Assembly (NCBI GenBank): GCA_016934015.1
Contig: JAFGTQ010000037.1
Span: forward strand, 1 to 49,324
From: Acholeplasmataceae bacterium
Lineage (GTDB): Bacteria; Bacillota_I; Bacilli_A; Acholeplasmatales; Acholeplasmataceae
Direction of reading: 5' to 3'
DNA length: 49,324 nt
The first letter of the stretch is position 1. Every line of letters begins with the position of its first letter. The notes under the pieces were generated by a model, which was given only the letters and a program-made list of their open reading frames with translations, had not been told where the DNA came from and made no database searches. Shown in pieces: positions 9,025-17,050 of this stretch. The position numbers were made by a program, and so were the translations under genes.

Positions 9025-10019
9025 TTATTCCCTTGTATAGTATCCGGTACCAAAATCAAAGGCAAATTGAGCGTACTCAATTCTTTCACTATCTGTTAAA
9101 GCCCCTGATAAAAAACTATGTCCCATACCTTCAATTCTAAATATTTGATTTTCTATATTTAACATTTCAAGTTTTTCGTGTAACATAATTGAACTTTGTA
9201 TGTTTACGGTTGTATCCTCTGTGCCGTGAAATGTTATCGTAGGAGTGTCACTCTCATCTAAATAGGATAATGAGTTAAAATCATTCATTCTTTCGATGAT
9301 TTCTTGTAAACTATTATCTTCTGTTATGCCTATTTTATATCCTTCCTTATACAACTCAACTAATAAATCATTAGGAACTTCGTCGATTGTTGAGTACCCC
9401 TCTAATAAGGATAAATAGTCTCGAGTATCCCCACCATACATATTGATGACAAATGAAACATTGCTGTTGTATAAACTAAGTTCTTGATCACCGATAAAAT
9501 CTTCGTTTTCTGTATACCCCAACATCGTAACTATACCCCCGCCAGCACTGCTTCCAAAGAGTCCAATATTCGATGCATCGATTCCTAATGTAGATGAATT
9601 TTTATGAAGCCATCTAATCGCATCTTTTGTATCAATGAAGCAATCTTCCATGGTTGTTCCTTTGTCTTGATTAGCTAGTGTATAATTCACACTTACAACT
9701 GCATATCCAGCTTCTAGAAACATTTGATTGAGATACCAAAAAAATCCTTTTTCAAAACCAAAACTTTTATCTCCACCCTTATAAGCTCCTCCGTGAACAT
9801 AAACTAAAACTGGATAAGAATCAAAACTAGAATCAAATGGATAAACGATATCAAGCTCAATATCTTCTCCATAAGATTGTTTATATACATGTGTTTGTAT
9901 TTTATAGTCAGTATCTCCGATAGATTGATTGAATATACTACCTGTATTTGTTCCAAACGTAGAGCATCCTGAAAGAAATATCAAGATTCCTAAAATTGGT
10001 AATAAAAGAATTTTTTCAT
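9025..10019 (-). CDS. Lipoprotein alpha/beta-hydrolase (BD-FAE/carboxylesterase type), apparent frameshift at the start
   Basis: A secreted lipid-anchored esterase: lipobox LSGC after a hydrophobic signal segment, oxyanion motif HGGAYKGG, nucleophile elbow GSSAGGG, Asp in HGTEDTT and His in GMGHSF. A fine start exists at 10019 (ribosome site GAAAGGTG at 10028-10035, eight bases away), giving MKK as expected of a signal peptide. However, the run of six A after ATG (10011-10016) leaves that ATG one base out of frame; a seventh A would give MKKILLLPILG. The open frame instead extends upstream to 10092 through poor sequence without a ribosome site. A promoter-like pair TTCTCA-17-TAAAAT (10066-10071, 10043-10048) sits between 10092 and 10019. 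Homopolymer indel, sequencing error or slippage are possible. Confidence 0.75.
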
Positions 10020-10042
10020 TAATATCACACCTTTCAAATATT

Positions 10043-10071
10043 ATTTTACAGCATGGCATGACTACTGAGAA
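10043..10071 (-). promoter_or_regulatory. Possible promoter of the esterase gene
   Basis: On the minus strand TTCTCA (10066-10071) lies 17 bp before TAAAAT (10043-10048). Transcription from here would begin downstream of the upstream in-frame ATG codons at 10092 and 10059, which supports translation starting at 10019. Match to consensus is moderate. Confidence 0.4.
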
Positions 10072-10421
10072 AAGAAACCACCTGAGTTGCATAAAAAGTA
10101 TCTTAAGATGCTTTTTAAAGGCGAGTTGTTTGAAGTTTTTACGTGTTTCGATTTATCACATACCTCATTGTTTGACTATAATCCTCCGTATATATGGTTA
10201 CCCAATAATATTACATTCAAATCTTATTCTAATGTCTAAAAGATGGATTTTCCCATTTTAATTATCATTTTGATCATGATGTGATAAATAAATCTATTAT
10301 TCTTCAAATATAAGAAACTCCTCCAAAGTTTTGCAATCATCAAAATTTAATATTTTTTCTGAATATTCCAATATTTTCTAAGTTTACAACACGTATAAGG
10401 ATGTAAATTTAAGTTATAACC

Positions 10422-10524
10422 AAAACTTATATCAACATAAATTGTCTTTTTGTGTAAAAATTGGAAACTTGCCATAGATCTTTAAGAATTGATTACAAAT
10501 TTGCTTATGTGCACATAAGTTTAA
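10422..10524. repeat. 102-bp element with inverted terminal palindromes, copy C
   Basis: Left palindrome AAAACTTATATCAACATAAA and right palindrome GCTTATGTGCACATAAGTTT; the core of the right one, CTTATGTGCACATAAG, is a perfect palindrome. Spacing end to end equals copies B and D although the interior differs, as expected if the ends are the functional parts. Confidence 0.75.
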
Positions 10525-10628
10525 AAGAATTTTCTAAATTTTTATAAACTCTCCATTTTTTCATATTTTTAACAATATTTACCTGATAGTAAGTTTGAAA
10601 ACTATATTTAGATTTCGAGAAAAAAACC

Positions 10629-10700
10629 CTTCTCGCGGGTGAGAAGAGCGTTTCATATTCATATTGGTGACCCGTAGGGGTTCACACTTTCATCAGTGTC
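10629..10700 (-). repeat. tRNA-end/terminator module C
   Basis: Terminator stem CTTCTC (10629-10634) with GAGAAG (10641-10646) and a T-run on the minus strand. The tRNA-like end GGTGACCCGTA starts at 10666 and folds with GGGGTTCAC (10667-10673 with 10678-10685, one bulge). The stretch between terminator and tRNA end is nearly identical to module 1. Confidence 0.8.
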
Positions 10701-10763
10701 TATCTGACTAGACTGATATAGAAACCTAAATTACACGGATAGATTTGGTTACGTTATATATTC

Positions 10764-11420
10764 TTATATATTGTTGTTAATTTTTAAACCTTTAATTATT
10801 AGATAGAATCCTAAGAATAGCTCATTTGTTATAATTGGAAGTGCAAATAGCATTTGAATATTTCCACTAATGCCAAACACATTCATTGAAAAGATTAACA
10901 CTACTCCAACTAATCCCCAAATTGAAATATATCTTGGTACTAATTTTATTCTATAGAATGTGTAATATAAAATGAAACTACTTAAACTAAAGAATATTGG
11001 CACTAATATTCCTAATATGTCATTTCTAAATCCCTTAATAACATTTTCAATAATATTTAAGCTTACTAAATTTATCGCTGAAAAGTCTCTACTTAAAGTA
11101 ATGAATGACATAGCAATAACTGCAGCTAAAACACATGCGATTGCTTCTATGATTCTTAATCCAATATATGCAACTGCATACCGCTCACTATAGATCTTAA
11201 TATATTTATAAAGAATTACTGCAATTCCTATGACTGCAATTCCATTAACTAATTCAAGAATTACACCAAATCTTAAATTTGAAGAATTATCTGCCAATGT
11301 TTCTAAATATCCTTCAGTAGTAATAACGCCTTCAATAATCGTTCCTCCTATTAAACTTGCAAATATAGCAATGATAAATAGAAGTCCTACAACAATTGAA
11401 TCTTTTCTTATTTTACTCAT
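10764..11420 (-). CDS. DUF4386-type six-helix membrane protein
   Basis: A 218-aa integral membrane protein with about six hydrophobic segments. The N-terminal pattern (basic start, then IAIFASLIGGTIIEG) and overall layout fit the DUF4386 family, whose function is not known. The ATG has AAAGGAG as ribosome site. It is the third gene of a tight operon behind a membrane protein and an XRE-type regulator, six bases after the regulator's stop. No enzyme motif is visible. Confidence 0.75.
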   Translation of the reverse strand: MSKIRKDSIVVGLLFIIAIFASLIGGTIIEGVITTEGYLETLADNSSNLRFGVILELVNGIAVIGIAVILYKYIKIYSERYAVAYIGLRIIEAIACVLAAVIAMSFITLSRDFSAINLVSLNIIENVIKGFRNDILGILVPIFFSLSSFILYYTFYRIKLVPRYISIWGLVGVVLIFSMNVFGISGNIQMLFALPIITNELFLGFYLIIKGLKINNNI

Positions 11421-11426
11421 TTTAAT

Positions 11427-11660
11427 TTATTTCTCCTTTTCATTTGATGTATCAATGTAAAATATTTCACCAATAGATTTATCAAATACTAATGCTAATT
11501 TAAAACAAAGATCTAGAGTTGGTGAATATTGTCCTTTTTCAATAGCAACAATTGTCTGTCTTGAGACTCCCACTTTAGATGCTAAATCTTTTTGAGTCAT
11601 TTCATCGTTTAAGAATCTTAGTTTCCTTACATAATTATTTATTATTAAATTTTTCATCAT
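11427..11660 (-). CDS. XRE/Cro-family DNA-binding regulator
   Basis: A compact 76-77-aa helix-turn-helix protein: MTQKDLASKVGVSRQTIVAIEKGQYSPTL is the classic XRE signature (quoted in part: QKDLASKVGVSRQTI), followed by LALVFDKSIGEIF. It consists of little more than the DNA-binding domain, like many small regulators paired with membrane proteins. Its start overlaps the stop of the preceding membrane gene (TAATG), so translation is coupled. It probably controls its own operon; the promoter at 12172-12200 overlaps short inverted repeats that could be its operator. Confidence 0.88.
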   Translation of the reverse strand: MMKNLIINNYVRKLRFLNDEMTQKDLASKVGVSRQTIVAIEKGQYSPTLDLCFKLALVFDKSIGEIFYIDTSNEKEK

Positions 11661-12121
11661 TATATCCCTTTTCTGTAATAAATTATTGTCGTTGTTTCAG
11701 ATACAATTTCAGAAATAACTCCAAATATAATTAATACTATAAAGAACATGTGATGACTCATACTAGTAATCTGTGTAACTAGGGCAAGTATAAATCCTAT
11801 TGAGAAAACTATTAAAGATATTTTTGTAGCATTTAATTCAATTAATTTATCTCTTTCATCAGTAATTTCTAATTCGTCTGTTTCTTCTCCTTTTGCTGTT
11901 TGAATTGCTGCATTGATAATTGAGAAGATACTCATAATAATGATTCTTGCAACAATTGATATTGGAATAAAAATTAATATCGTTAATGCCCAAAATCTAA
12001 ATACATCTGTTGTGTCTGCTACCCCATTTAAATATCTTTGATATACCACTAATGAATATATTCCTGTAATGAGAATAGTGCTAATTATGTTTGTTAAACT
12101 TCTACTTTCTTGATATGACAT
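11660..12121 (-). CDS. Four-helix membrane protein (DUF2178-like), partner of XRE regulator
   Basis: A 153-aa membrane protein: hydrophobic segments at about 10-28, 42-62, 103-120 and 125-143, separated by a charged cytoplasmic loop (ELEITDERDKLIELNATK). The ITDERD..I motif between helix pairs is typical of the DUF2178-like proteins commonly encoded beside a small XRE regulator. First gene of the three-gene operon, with ribosome site GGAGGT. Function unknown; membrane-stress or immunity roles are guesses. Confidence 0.7.
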   Translation of the reverse strand: MSYQESRSLTNIISTILITGIYSLVVYQRYLNGVADTTDVFRFWALTILIFIPISIVARIIIMSIFSIINAAIQTAKGEETDELEITDERDKLIELNATKISLIVFSIGFILALVTQITSMSHHMFFIVLIIFGVISEIVSETTTIIYYRKGI

Positions 12122-12171
12122 CTTTGTACCTCCGTTTATTTTTTTGTTTATATGTTAGTTTTTACATACAT

Positions 12172-12200
12172 AGTGTAACAATATATATACTTTGTGTCAA
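12172..12200 (-). promoter_or_regulatory. Promoter of the XRE operon
   Basis: Perfect -35 TTGACA (12195-12200 on the minus strand), 17-bp spacer, -10 TACACT (12172-12177). The start region contains short inverted matches (TACATACATAGTGTA) that could be the binding site of the encoded regulator. Confidence 0.75.
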
Positions 12201-12356
12201 GTTTATTTTACATTTATTTATTTTTTTAGCAACTATAGCTGAATTTTCACTAAAATAACTTCCAAAAATGAAAATGAGATGCATGGATTAATGATACGGC
12301 TCATTGTTGTTAATTCTAAACGAACGACTATTTACTCAAGCGTTTACTATATTATC

Positions 12357-12460
12357 GAAAACTTATGTCAATATGAGTTGTATTTTTAGGTATATTTTAC
12401 AGACTTATTATTGACTTTCTTTTCCTGGTGGTAATTTTGCTTATGTTGTCATAAGTTTTA
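12357..12460. repeat. 102-bp element with inverted terminal palindromes, copy D
   Basis: Left end AAAACTTATGTCAATATGAG, right end GCTTATGTTGTCATAAGTTT; the right end reversed reads AAACTTATGACAACATAAGC, so the two ends are inverted copies of about 20 bp. This copy lies immediately downstream of the intact tRNA-Glu and its terminator. Confidence 0.78.
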
Positions 12461-12571
12461 CAATCTTAAGTCTTTTTGCTTAATTTCTTGAAAATTTTAT
12501 ACATATACCCCAAAAATATAGCGCACTTCTATTTAAATAATTATTTAACATATATAAAACTCCATATAAAA

Positions 12572-12597
12572 AGCCCATTTATTGGCTTAAATGAGCT
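12572..12597 (-). terminator. Terminator of the tRNA-Ser/tRNA-Glu operon
   Basis: Stem 12572-12580 with 12589-12597 (AGCCCATTT/AAATGAGCT, one mismatch) followed on the minus strand by T-rich sequence, 15 bp after the tRNA-Glu CCA end. It is the intact counterpart of the terminators in the five derived modules. Confidence 0.8.
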
Positions 12598-12612
12598 GTT
12601 TTATGATTTTAT

Positions 12613-12688
12613 TGGTGACCCGTACGGGATTCGAACCCGTGAATGCATGCGTGAAAGGCATGTGAGTTAACCGTTTCTCCAACGGGCC
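12613..12688 (-). tRNA. tRNA-Glu (anticodon TTC)
   Basis: 76-nt cloverleaf on the minus strand: acceptor GGCCCGT pairs with ACGGGTC, anticodon loop CTTTCAC gives TTC, T-loop TTCGAAT, discriminator A and an encoded CCA. It begins five bases after tRNA-Ser. Its last 12-16 nt are repeated in five spacers to the left. Confidence 0.97.
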
Positions 12689-12693
12689 GTTGG

Positions 12694-12784
12694 TGGCGGA
12701 GCAGGAGGGATTTGAACCCTCGCACCAGTTTCCTGATCTACACCCTTAGCAGGGGCGCCTCTTCAGCCACTTGAGTACTACTCC
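12694..12784 (-). tRNA. tRNA-Ser (anticodon GCT)
   Basis: 91-nt cloverleaf with long variable arm; acceptor GGAGTAG pairs with CTGCTCC, anticodon loop CTGCTAA gives GCT, T-loop TTCAAAT, discriminator G and encoded CCA. First gene of a two-tRNA operon. Confidence 0.96.
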
Positions 12785-12815
12785 AGCCCAATATTTGACG
12801 CCTAAGCGCCTCTAT

Positions 12816-12844
12816 AGAATAGCGTATTTTTAATATTTTGTCAA
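12816..12844 (-). promoter_or_regulatory. Promoter of the tRNA operon
   Basis: Minus strand TTGACA (12839-12844), 17-bp spacer, TATTCT (12816-12821), then a GC-rich stretch before tRNA-Ser as is common for growth-rate-controlled stable-RNA promoters. It lies right after the tex stop codon. Confidence 0.8.
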
Positions 12845-12850
12845 CCGTTA

Positions 12851-15016
12851 TTAATCTTTTAACATGGTTAATCCGACTTTGCCTTTTTGAAGATCTATGT
12901 TCAAAACATAAACCTTAACAATGTCACCAACATTTAATACATCCTTTGGATGTTTAATGTATTTTCTTGAAATTTTGGAGATATGTAATAACCCATCCTC
13001 TTTTAACCCAACATCAATAAATGCTCCAAAGTCCACAACATTTCTTACTGTACCTTCAAGTTCCATACCTATTTGTAAATCATCAATTTTTAAAATATCT
13101 GATCTTAAAATTGGTTGAGAAAACTGGTCTCTTGGATCTCTTAAAGGCGCAATAAATGCATCTAAAATATCGTTTAAGGTATATGAGTCAACTTTAAGTT
13201 CATCTTGTAGCTGTTTACGGTTCACATGTTCAATTAAAAACTTAACTTCTTCTTTACCAAACATATCACCAGTAATATTTAATTTCTTCATAATTTCTTT
13301 TGCGATATGATAGCTTTCTGGATGGACTGCTGTCATGTCAAGTGCTTCATCACCATCTGGAATACGCAAGAATCCAATCGCTTGTTCAAATGTTTTATCA
13401 CCTAAACGTGGAACACCTTTAATATCATCTCTACGTCTAAATTTACCCATTTGATCACGGTATTTAACCAAATTTTCAGCACTTGTTTTATTTAATCCGC
13501 TGACATACATTAGAAGTGCTTTAGATGCTGTATTAACATTCACTCCCACTTGGTTAACTGCTTGTGTGACAACAAAGTTTAATGAATCATTCAATTTTTT
13601 TGGTGACACATCGTGTTGATATTGACCTACTCCAATACTCTTAGGATCAATTTTAACAAGTTCTGATAATGGATCTTGAAGTCTTCTTGCGATGGATGCT
13701 GCTGAGCGTTCTTCAACTGAAAAATCAGGGAATTCTTCTCTGGCAAGTTCACTTGCTGAATACACAGATGCTCCAGCTTCATTGACAATCACATATTGAA
13801 CAGTCATGCTGGTTGTTTTAATAAGTTCTGCAACAAAACTTTCCGTTTCTCTACTTGCAGTACCATTGCCAATCGCAATCAATTCAACTTTATATCTTCT
13901 AATAAGTCTTAATAAATCTCTTTGGCTTTCTTGAACCTGTTTCTCAGAGATGGTTCCACCTAATTGTTTTTCATGGGGATAAATGACACCTTTTTCTAAA
14001 ACTTGACCTGTCTCAGAAACCACAGATAATTTGCAACCTGTTCTAAAAGCGGGGTCAATACCTAATATGACTTTACCTTTTAAAGGTGGTTGTAATAATA
14101 ATTTTTGTAAGTTGACACTGAAGATATCAATCGCTTGTTCTTCAGCAACTTCATTTAACTCAGATCGAACTTCTCTTTCAAGCGATGGATAAATTAAACG
14201 CTTCAATGAATCATCGATTGCTTCTAAAATATAGGGAACAGCTGGTGAACTTTCATCTTTAATGACTTTAAATTCTAAATATTTCGTCATGATGGACTTA
14301 TCTAAATCGATCTTAACTGTAATAACCTTCTCTTTTTCAGCCCGATTAATTGCTAAAATACGGTGAGGTTTGATTTTAGAAACCTGTTCGTTATAGTCAT
14401 AATACATTTCATATACTTTTTTAACATCTTCAGCATTTTTCTTTACTTGAGTGATCATAACGCCACTTCGCATCATTTCTTCACGAAGTGCTTTACGATA
14501 ATTCGCATCATCAGAAATCATTTCAGCGATAATGTATTTAGCACCTTCAATGGCTTCATCAACAGACAATACTTGGTCATTCATATATTTTTCTGCTTCT
14601 TTTAAAACATCTTCTTTTGTAAATAATAAAAGGAAATTAGCAAGAGGTTCAAGCCCTTTAGCAATCGCTTCAGTGGCTTTTGTTTTTTTCTTTTCTTTGA
14701 ATGGACGATATAAATCCTCAACTTCAACAAGCTTTTGAGCAGAAAGGATTTCATTCTTTAACGCTTCTGTAAGCATGCCCTTTTCATCAATCAATCGAAT
14801 GACTTGTTCTTTTCTTTCGAGTAAGTTCTTTCCATATTCCCAAAGTTTAAAGATTTCATTGATTTGTTCTTCATCAAGTCCTCCAGTCACTTCTTTACGA
14901 TAACGCGCAATAAAAGGAATGGTATTACCTTGATCAAGCAAATCAAGCACTGATTTTACTTGATTTTCTGAAATTTTTAAGCTGTTTTTTATTTCGTATA
15001 TAATTGTTTCATGCAT
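12851..15016 (-). CDS. tex: Tex-family RNA-binding transcription accessory protein
   Basis: A 721-aa Tex protein, the usual length. It shows the Tex N-terminal helical domain (GNTIPFIARYRKE), a YqgF/RNase-H-like core (LGIDPAFRTGCKL), tandem helix-hairpin-helix motifs (near VNVNTASKALL and GVPRLGDKTFEQA), and a C-terminal S1 domain (MELEGTVRNVVDFGAFIDVG). Tex binds nucleic acid and affects transcription and RNA turnover; its exact role is still debated. The ATG has AAGGAG. Last gene of the long minus-strand core operon, 46 bp after the unknown membrane protein gene. Confidence 0.96.
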   Translation of the reverse strand: MHETIIYEIKNSLKISENQVKSVLDLLDQGNTIPFIARYRKEVTGGLDEEQINEIFKLWEYGKNLLERKEQVIRLIDEKGMLTEALKNEILSAQKLVEVEDLYRPFKEKKKTKATEAIAKGLEPLANFLLLFTKEDVLKEAEKYMNDQVLSVDEAIEGAKYIIAEMISDDANYRKALREEMMRSGVMITQVKKNAEDVKKVYEMYYDYNEQVSKIKPHRILAINRAEKEKVITVKIDLDKSIMTKYLEFKVIKDESSPAVPYILEAIDDSLKRLIYPSLEREVRSELNEVAEEQAIDIFSVNLQKLLLQPPLKGKVILGIDPAFRTGCKLSVVSETGQVLEKGVIYPHEKQLGGTISEKQVQESQRDLLRLIRRYKVELIAIGNGTASRETESFVAELIKTTSMTVQYVIVNEAGASVYSASELAREEFPDFSVEERSAASIARRLQDPLSELVKIDPKSIGVGQYQHDVSPKKLNDSLNFVVTQAVNQVGVNVNTASKALLMYVSGLNKTSAENLVKYRDQMGKFRRRDDIKGVPRLGDKTFEQAIGFLRIPDGDEALDMTAVHPESYHIAKEIMKKLNITGDMFGKEEVKFLIEHVNRKQLQDELKVDSYTLNDILDAFIAPLRDPRDQFSQPILRSDILKIDDLQIGMELEGTVRNVVDFGAFIDVGLKEDGLLHISKISRKYIKHPKDVLNVGDIVKVYVLNIDLQKGKVGLTMLKD

Positions 15017-15062
15017 ATTTTTTCGCTCCTTAATAAGACAAAAGGGCTATGCCCTTATGTGA

Positions 15063-15686
15063 TTAGTTCAATTGATTAATTATTGATTGAATCGATGATG
15101 CAGTATATAGCGTTTCAAACCCTTGATCATTAGTATTAAAGATCACAAGCATTTCAGGTTCATTTTCAAGTAAGTTCAGATGCTCAAGATTTGAATTTTC
15201 ATAAATAGTCGTAAATACATCTAAATCCAGAAAGAAAAATGCGCGGCCTTCTAAATTTGTTTCATTAATGATAGTTTCTGTTTCTAGGTTTACTTCTGAT
15301 GACTTATAGAAATAAATATAAATTTCATCATTCTCATTAATTAATGTTCGCCACTCTGAATAGTTGTCATACTTCGTGAAGTAATCTTGATCAACGACAT
15401 ATCCAAAAGATGGATCATTAATCATCAAATGGACTAAATCATCTTCCGTAATTTGAAACTCATCAATAAATGGTTTTTGTTCAGCTTCTTTATCCATGAA
15501 ATATGTCACAAGCATAATAATAGCTGCGACCGCAATCGTTAATGTGATAACGATAATACCTATTCTAAAGAACATAATTTCTTGTTTAGAAGGTTCTTTT
15601 TTTTCAATCTTTTTAGCTACTGGTTTTGTTGTTGGATTTTGCTTTATTTCTACTTTTTTTGGCTGTTGTTTTTTGTTGTTTGCCAT
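15063..15686 (-). CDS. Single-pass membrane protein, unknown
   Basis: 207 aa: a Lys/Pro/Gln-rich cytoplasmic tail (1-37), one transmembrane helix (about 40-66) and an extracellular domain of about 140 residues rich in Asp, Glu and Asn. The outer part (DDEIYIYFYKSS, LDVFTTIYEN, PEMLVIFN) has the alternating strand/helix look of a thioredoxin-like fold but lacks a CxxC motif. The start is the ATG at 15686 with GGGAG eight bases before; a GTG at 15695 lies inside that ribosome site. It lies between acpS and tex. No function can be assigned. Confidence 0.7.
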   Translation of the reverse strand: MANNKKQQPKKVEIKQNPTTKPVAKKIEKKEPSKQEIMFFRIGIIVITLTIAVAAIIMLVTYFMDKEAEQKPFIDEFQITEDDLVHLMINDPSFGYVVDQDYFTKYDNYSEWRTLINENDEIYIYFYKSSEVNLETETIINETNLEGRAFFFLDLDVFTTIYENSNLEHLNLLENEPEMLVIFNTNDQGFETLYTASSIQSIINQLN

Positions 15687-15755
15687 GGTTGTCACTCCCT
15701 ATCATAAGCATTATACCGAAATTATCGGTCTTATTCAACAAGATGGAAAATTATG

Positions 15756-16112
15756 TTAAAGCCTTTCACAAATCACGAAAGCAATTGCTTGTTTTTCAGT
15801 GTGTGAAATAGAGATTTGAAACTTAAAATTTTGATCGAAAGGGTGGGCTTTAAGATATGGTTTCCCATATTGATCATTCATAATGGAGAGATCCTTAAAA
15901 TTCACATTGCCTTCACCATGACTCATTGATTTAAAGATGGCTTCTTTCGCTGCGAATCTTCCACCTAAAAAAGTGAGTTGTCTTTCACTAGAAGTCATTG
16001 ATTGTAAGTAGTTAATTTCTTCTTCAGATAAAACACGTGATATATGCTTATAATCAAGCCAGTGTCTGATCCGATCTAAATCAACTAAATCAGTTCCGAT
16101 TCCATAGATCAT
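15756..16112 (-). CDS. acpS: Holo-[acyl-carrier-protein] synthase
   Basis: Transfers 4'-phosphopantetheine from CoA to acyl carrier protein. 118 aa, the family norm; Mg2+/CoA motifs GTDLVDLDRI at residues 6-15 and GGRFAAKEAIFK near 50 are intact, as is the ISISHTE end. Its ATG overlaps the whiA stop by four bases, so the two are translationally coupled. Presence implies membrane-lipid or acyl-chain synthesis. Confidence 0.96.
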   Translation of the reverse strand: MIYGIGTDLVDLDRIRHWLDYKHISRVLSEEEINYLQSMTSSERQLTFLGGRFAAKEAIFKSMSHGEGNVNFKDLSIMNDQYGKPYLKAHPFDQNFKFQISISHTEKQAIAFVICERL

Positions 16113-17047
16113 AAGCCATTATCCTCCCTTATCTGATCTGCCATCATTTTAATCTTTTTTAATCGATGGTTTAAACCAGATTTTGAGATTTGTTCCTTAA
16201 AAACTTCCTCATAATATCCGGTCAACTCAAGAAGTGAAGCTTCTGGATACTCTTTTCTTAATTCAATGATTTGTTTTGTCTTTTCATCTATTTGTGATTC
16301 TGGGATATAAGTTTCAATAATTTCGATGTCTTTCAATTGATCATTTGCTGCAACAAATATCTTTTTCTCATTGGCAATTTCACAATTCATCAAACGATTA
16401 ATTGAATTATTAAAATCTCTTTTAATCCGAATATCTTCAAATTGAAAAACAGAATTTTGTGCACCCATCACTTGCAAGAAATCACTAATACCCTCAGCAT
16501 CTTTTAGATAAACGATAAATCCATTTCTTCTTTTTGTAATTTTAGCATTTAAGTCGAAGTGAACCATCAAGTTTTGAATAAATACTATTTGTTCAGAATC
16601 TCTTGAAAAAATTTCTAAATGATATTCTGCTGTTTTCGGATGATTAACCGAGCCATAAGCTAAAAACGCTGCTCTTAAATATGCTCTTTTTGATTCATCA
16701 GAACGAGTCATCATTTCTTGATATTCTAAAGGGCTTTCTAATAAACCATGCTCTGACAAAATATCTTCAACTTTTGATTGAATCCGAATAATAATGGTTT
16801 GTCTTTGTTTTAAACGAGGTTGTTTCTGAGTAATCAAACTTGTTTCTGCTTGATATAAAGTTCTTGTTAACTGTAAAAACCGTTTTGCAACGGTTGGATT
16901 ATTGGTTCTAAAATCGAGCATTTTTTCTCGATTTTCGATATGAAATTCCGCATTTGAATTGATGAATGCTGAAAACTCAGCAAGTTGTTCATCAAGTTCT
17001 ACGGGAATAGTAACCAATTCTTCTTTTACAGTTTTCGCAAAACTCAT
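16109..17047 (-). CDS. whiA: WhiA DNA-binding regulator
   Basis: 312-aa WhiA: an N-terminal pair of degenerate LAGLIDADG homing-endonuclease-like folds (RAAFLAYGSVNHPKTAEYHLE) and a C-terminal helix-turn-helix (EASLLELTGYYEEVFKEQISKSGLNHRLKK). In Gram-positive bacteria it influences division and, in actinomycetes, sporulation; in B. subtilis it lies with yvcJ-yvcK, which are not seen here. It follows trxB by three bases. Confidence 0.95.
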   Translation of the reverse strand: MSFAKTVKEELVTIPVELDEQLAEFSAFINSNAEFHIENREKMLDFRTNNPTVAKRFLQLTRTLYQAETSLITQKQPRLKQRQTIIIRIQSKVEDILSEHGLLESPLEYQEMMTRSDESKRAYLRAAFLAYGSVNHPKTAEYHLEIFSRDSEQIVFIQNLMVHFDLNAKITKRRNGFIVYLKDAEGISDFLQVMGAQNSVFQFEDIRIKRDFNNSINRLMNCEIANEKKIFVAANDQLKDIEIIETYIPESQIDEKTKQIIELRKEYPEASLLELTGYYEEVFKEQISKSGLNHRLKKIKMMADQIREDNGL

Positions 17048-17050
17048 AAA

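Larger units (their letters stand above)
10093..10763. other. Intergenic spacer 5 (no gene) with module C
   Basis: About 670 bp, AT-rich, no credible ORF. It carries the 102-bp palindrome-bounded element copy C (10422-10524) and tRNA-end module C (10629-10700). The stretch 10350-10400 has repeated AATATTTT runs of no clear function. Confidence 0.7.

Noticed and set aside
1185-10700. The tRNA-like ends as ordinary tRNA pseudogenes
   Set aside because: Only the acceptor end is shared; no D-arm or anticodon arm remains, and the flanks are similar to each other rather than to the tRNA.
8509-12460. CRISPR array
   Set aside because: Copies are kilobases apart, palindromic, with no regular spacers and no cas genes.
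12476-12670. 64-codon plus-strand frame across the terminator and tRNA-Glu
   Set aside because: It runs antisense into a tRNA gene and includes the terminator stem; not a protein gene.
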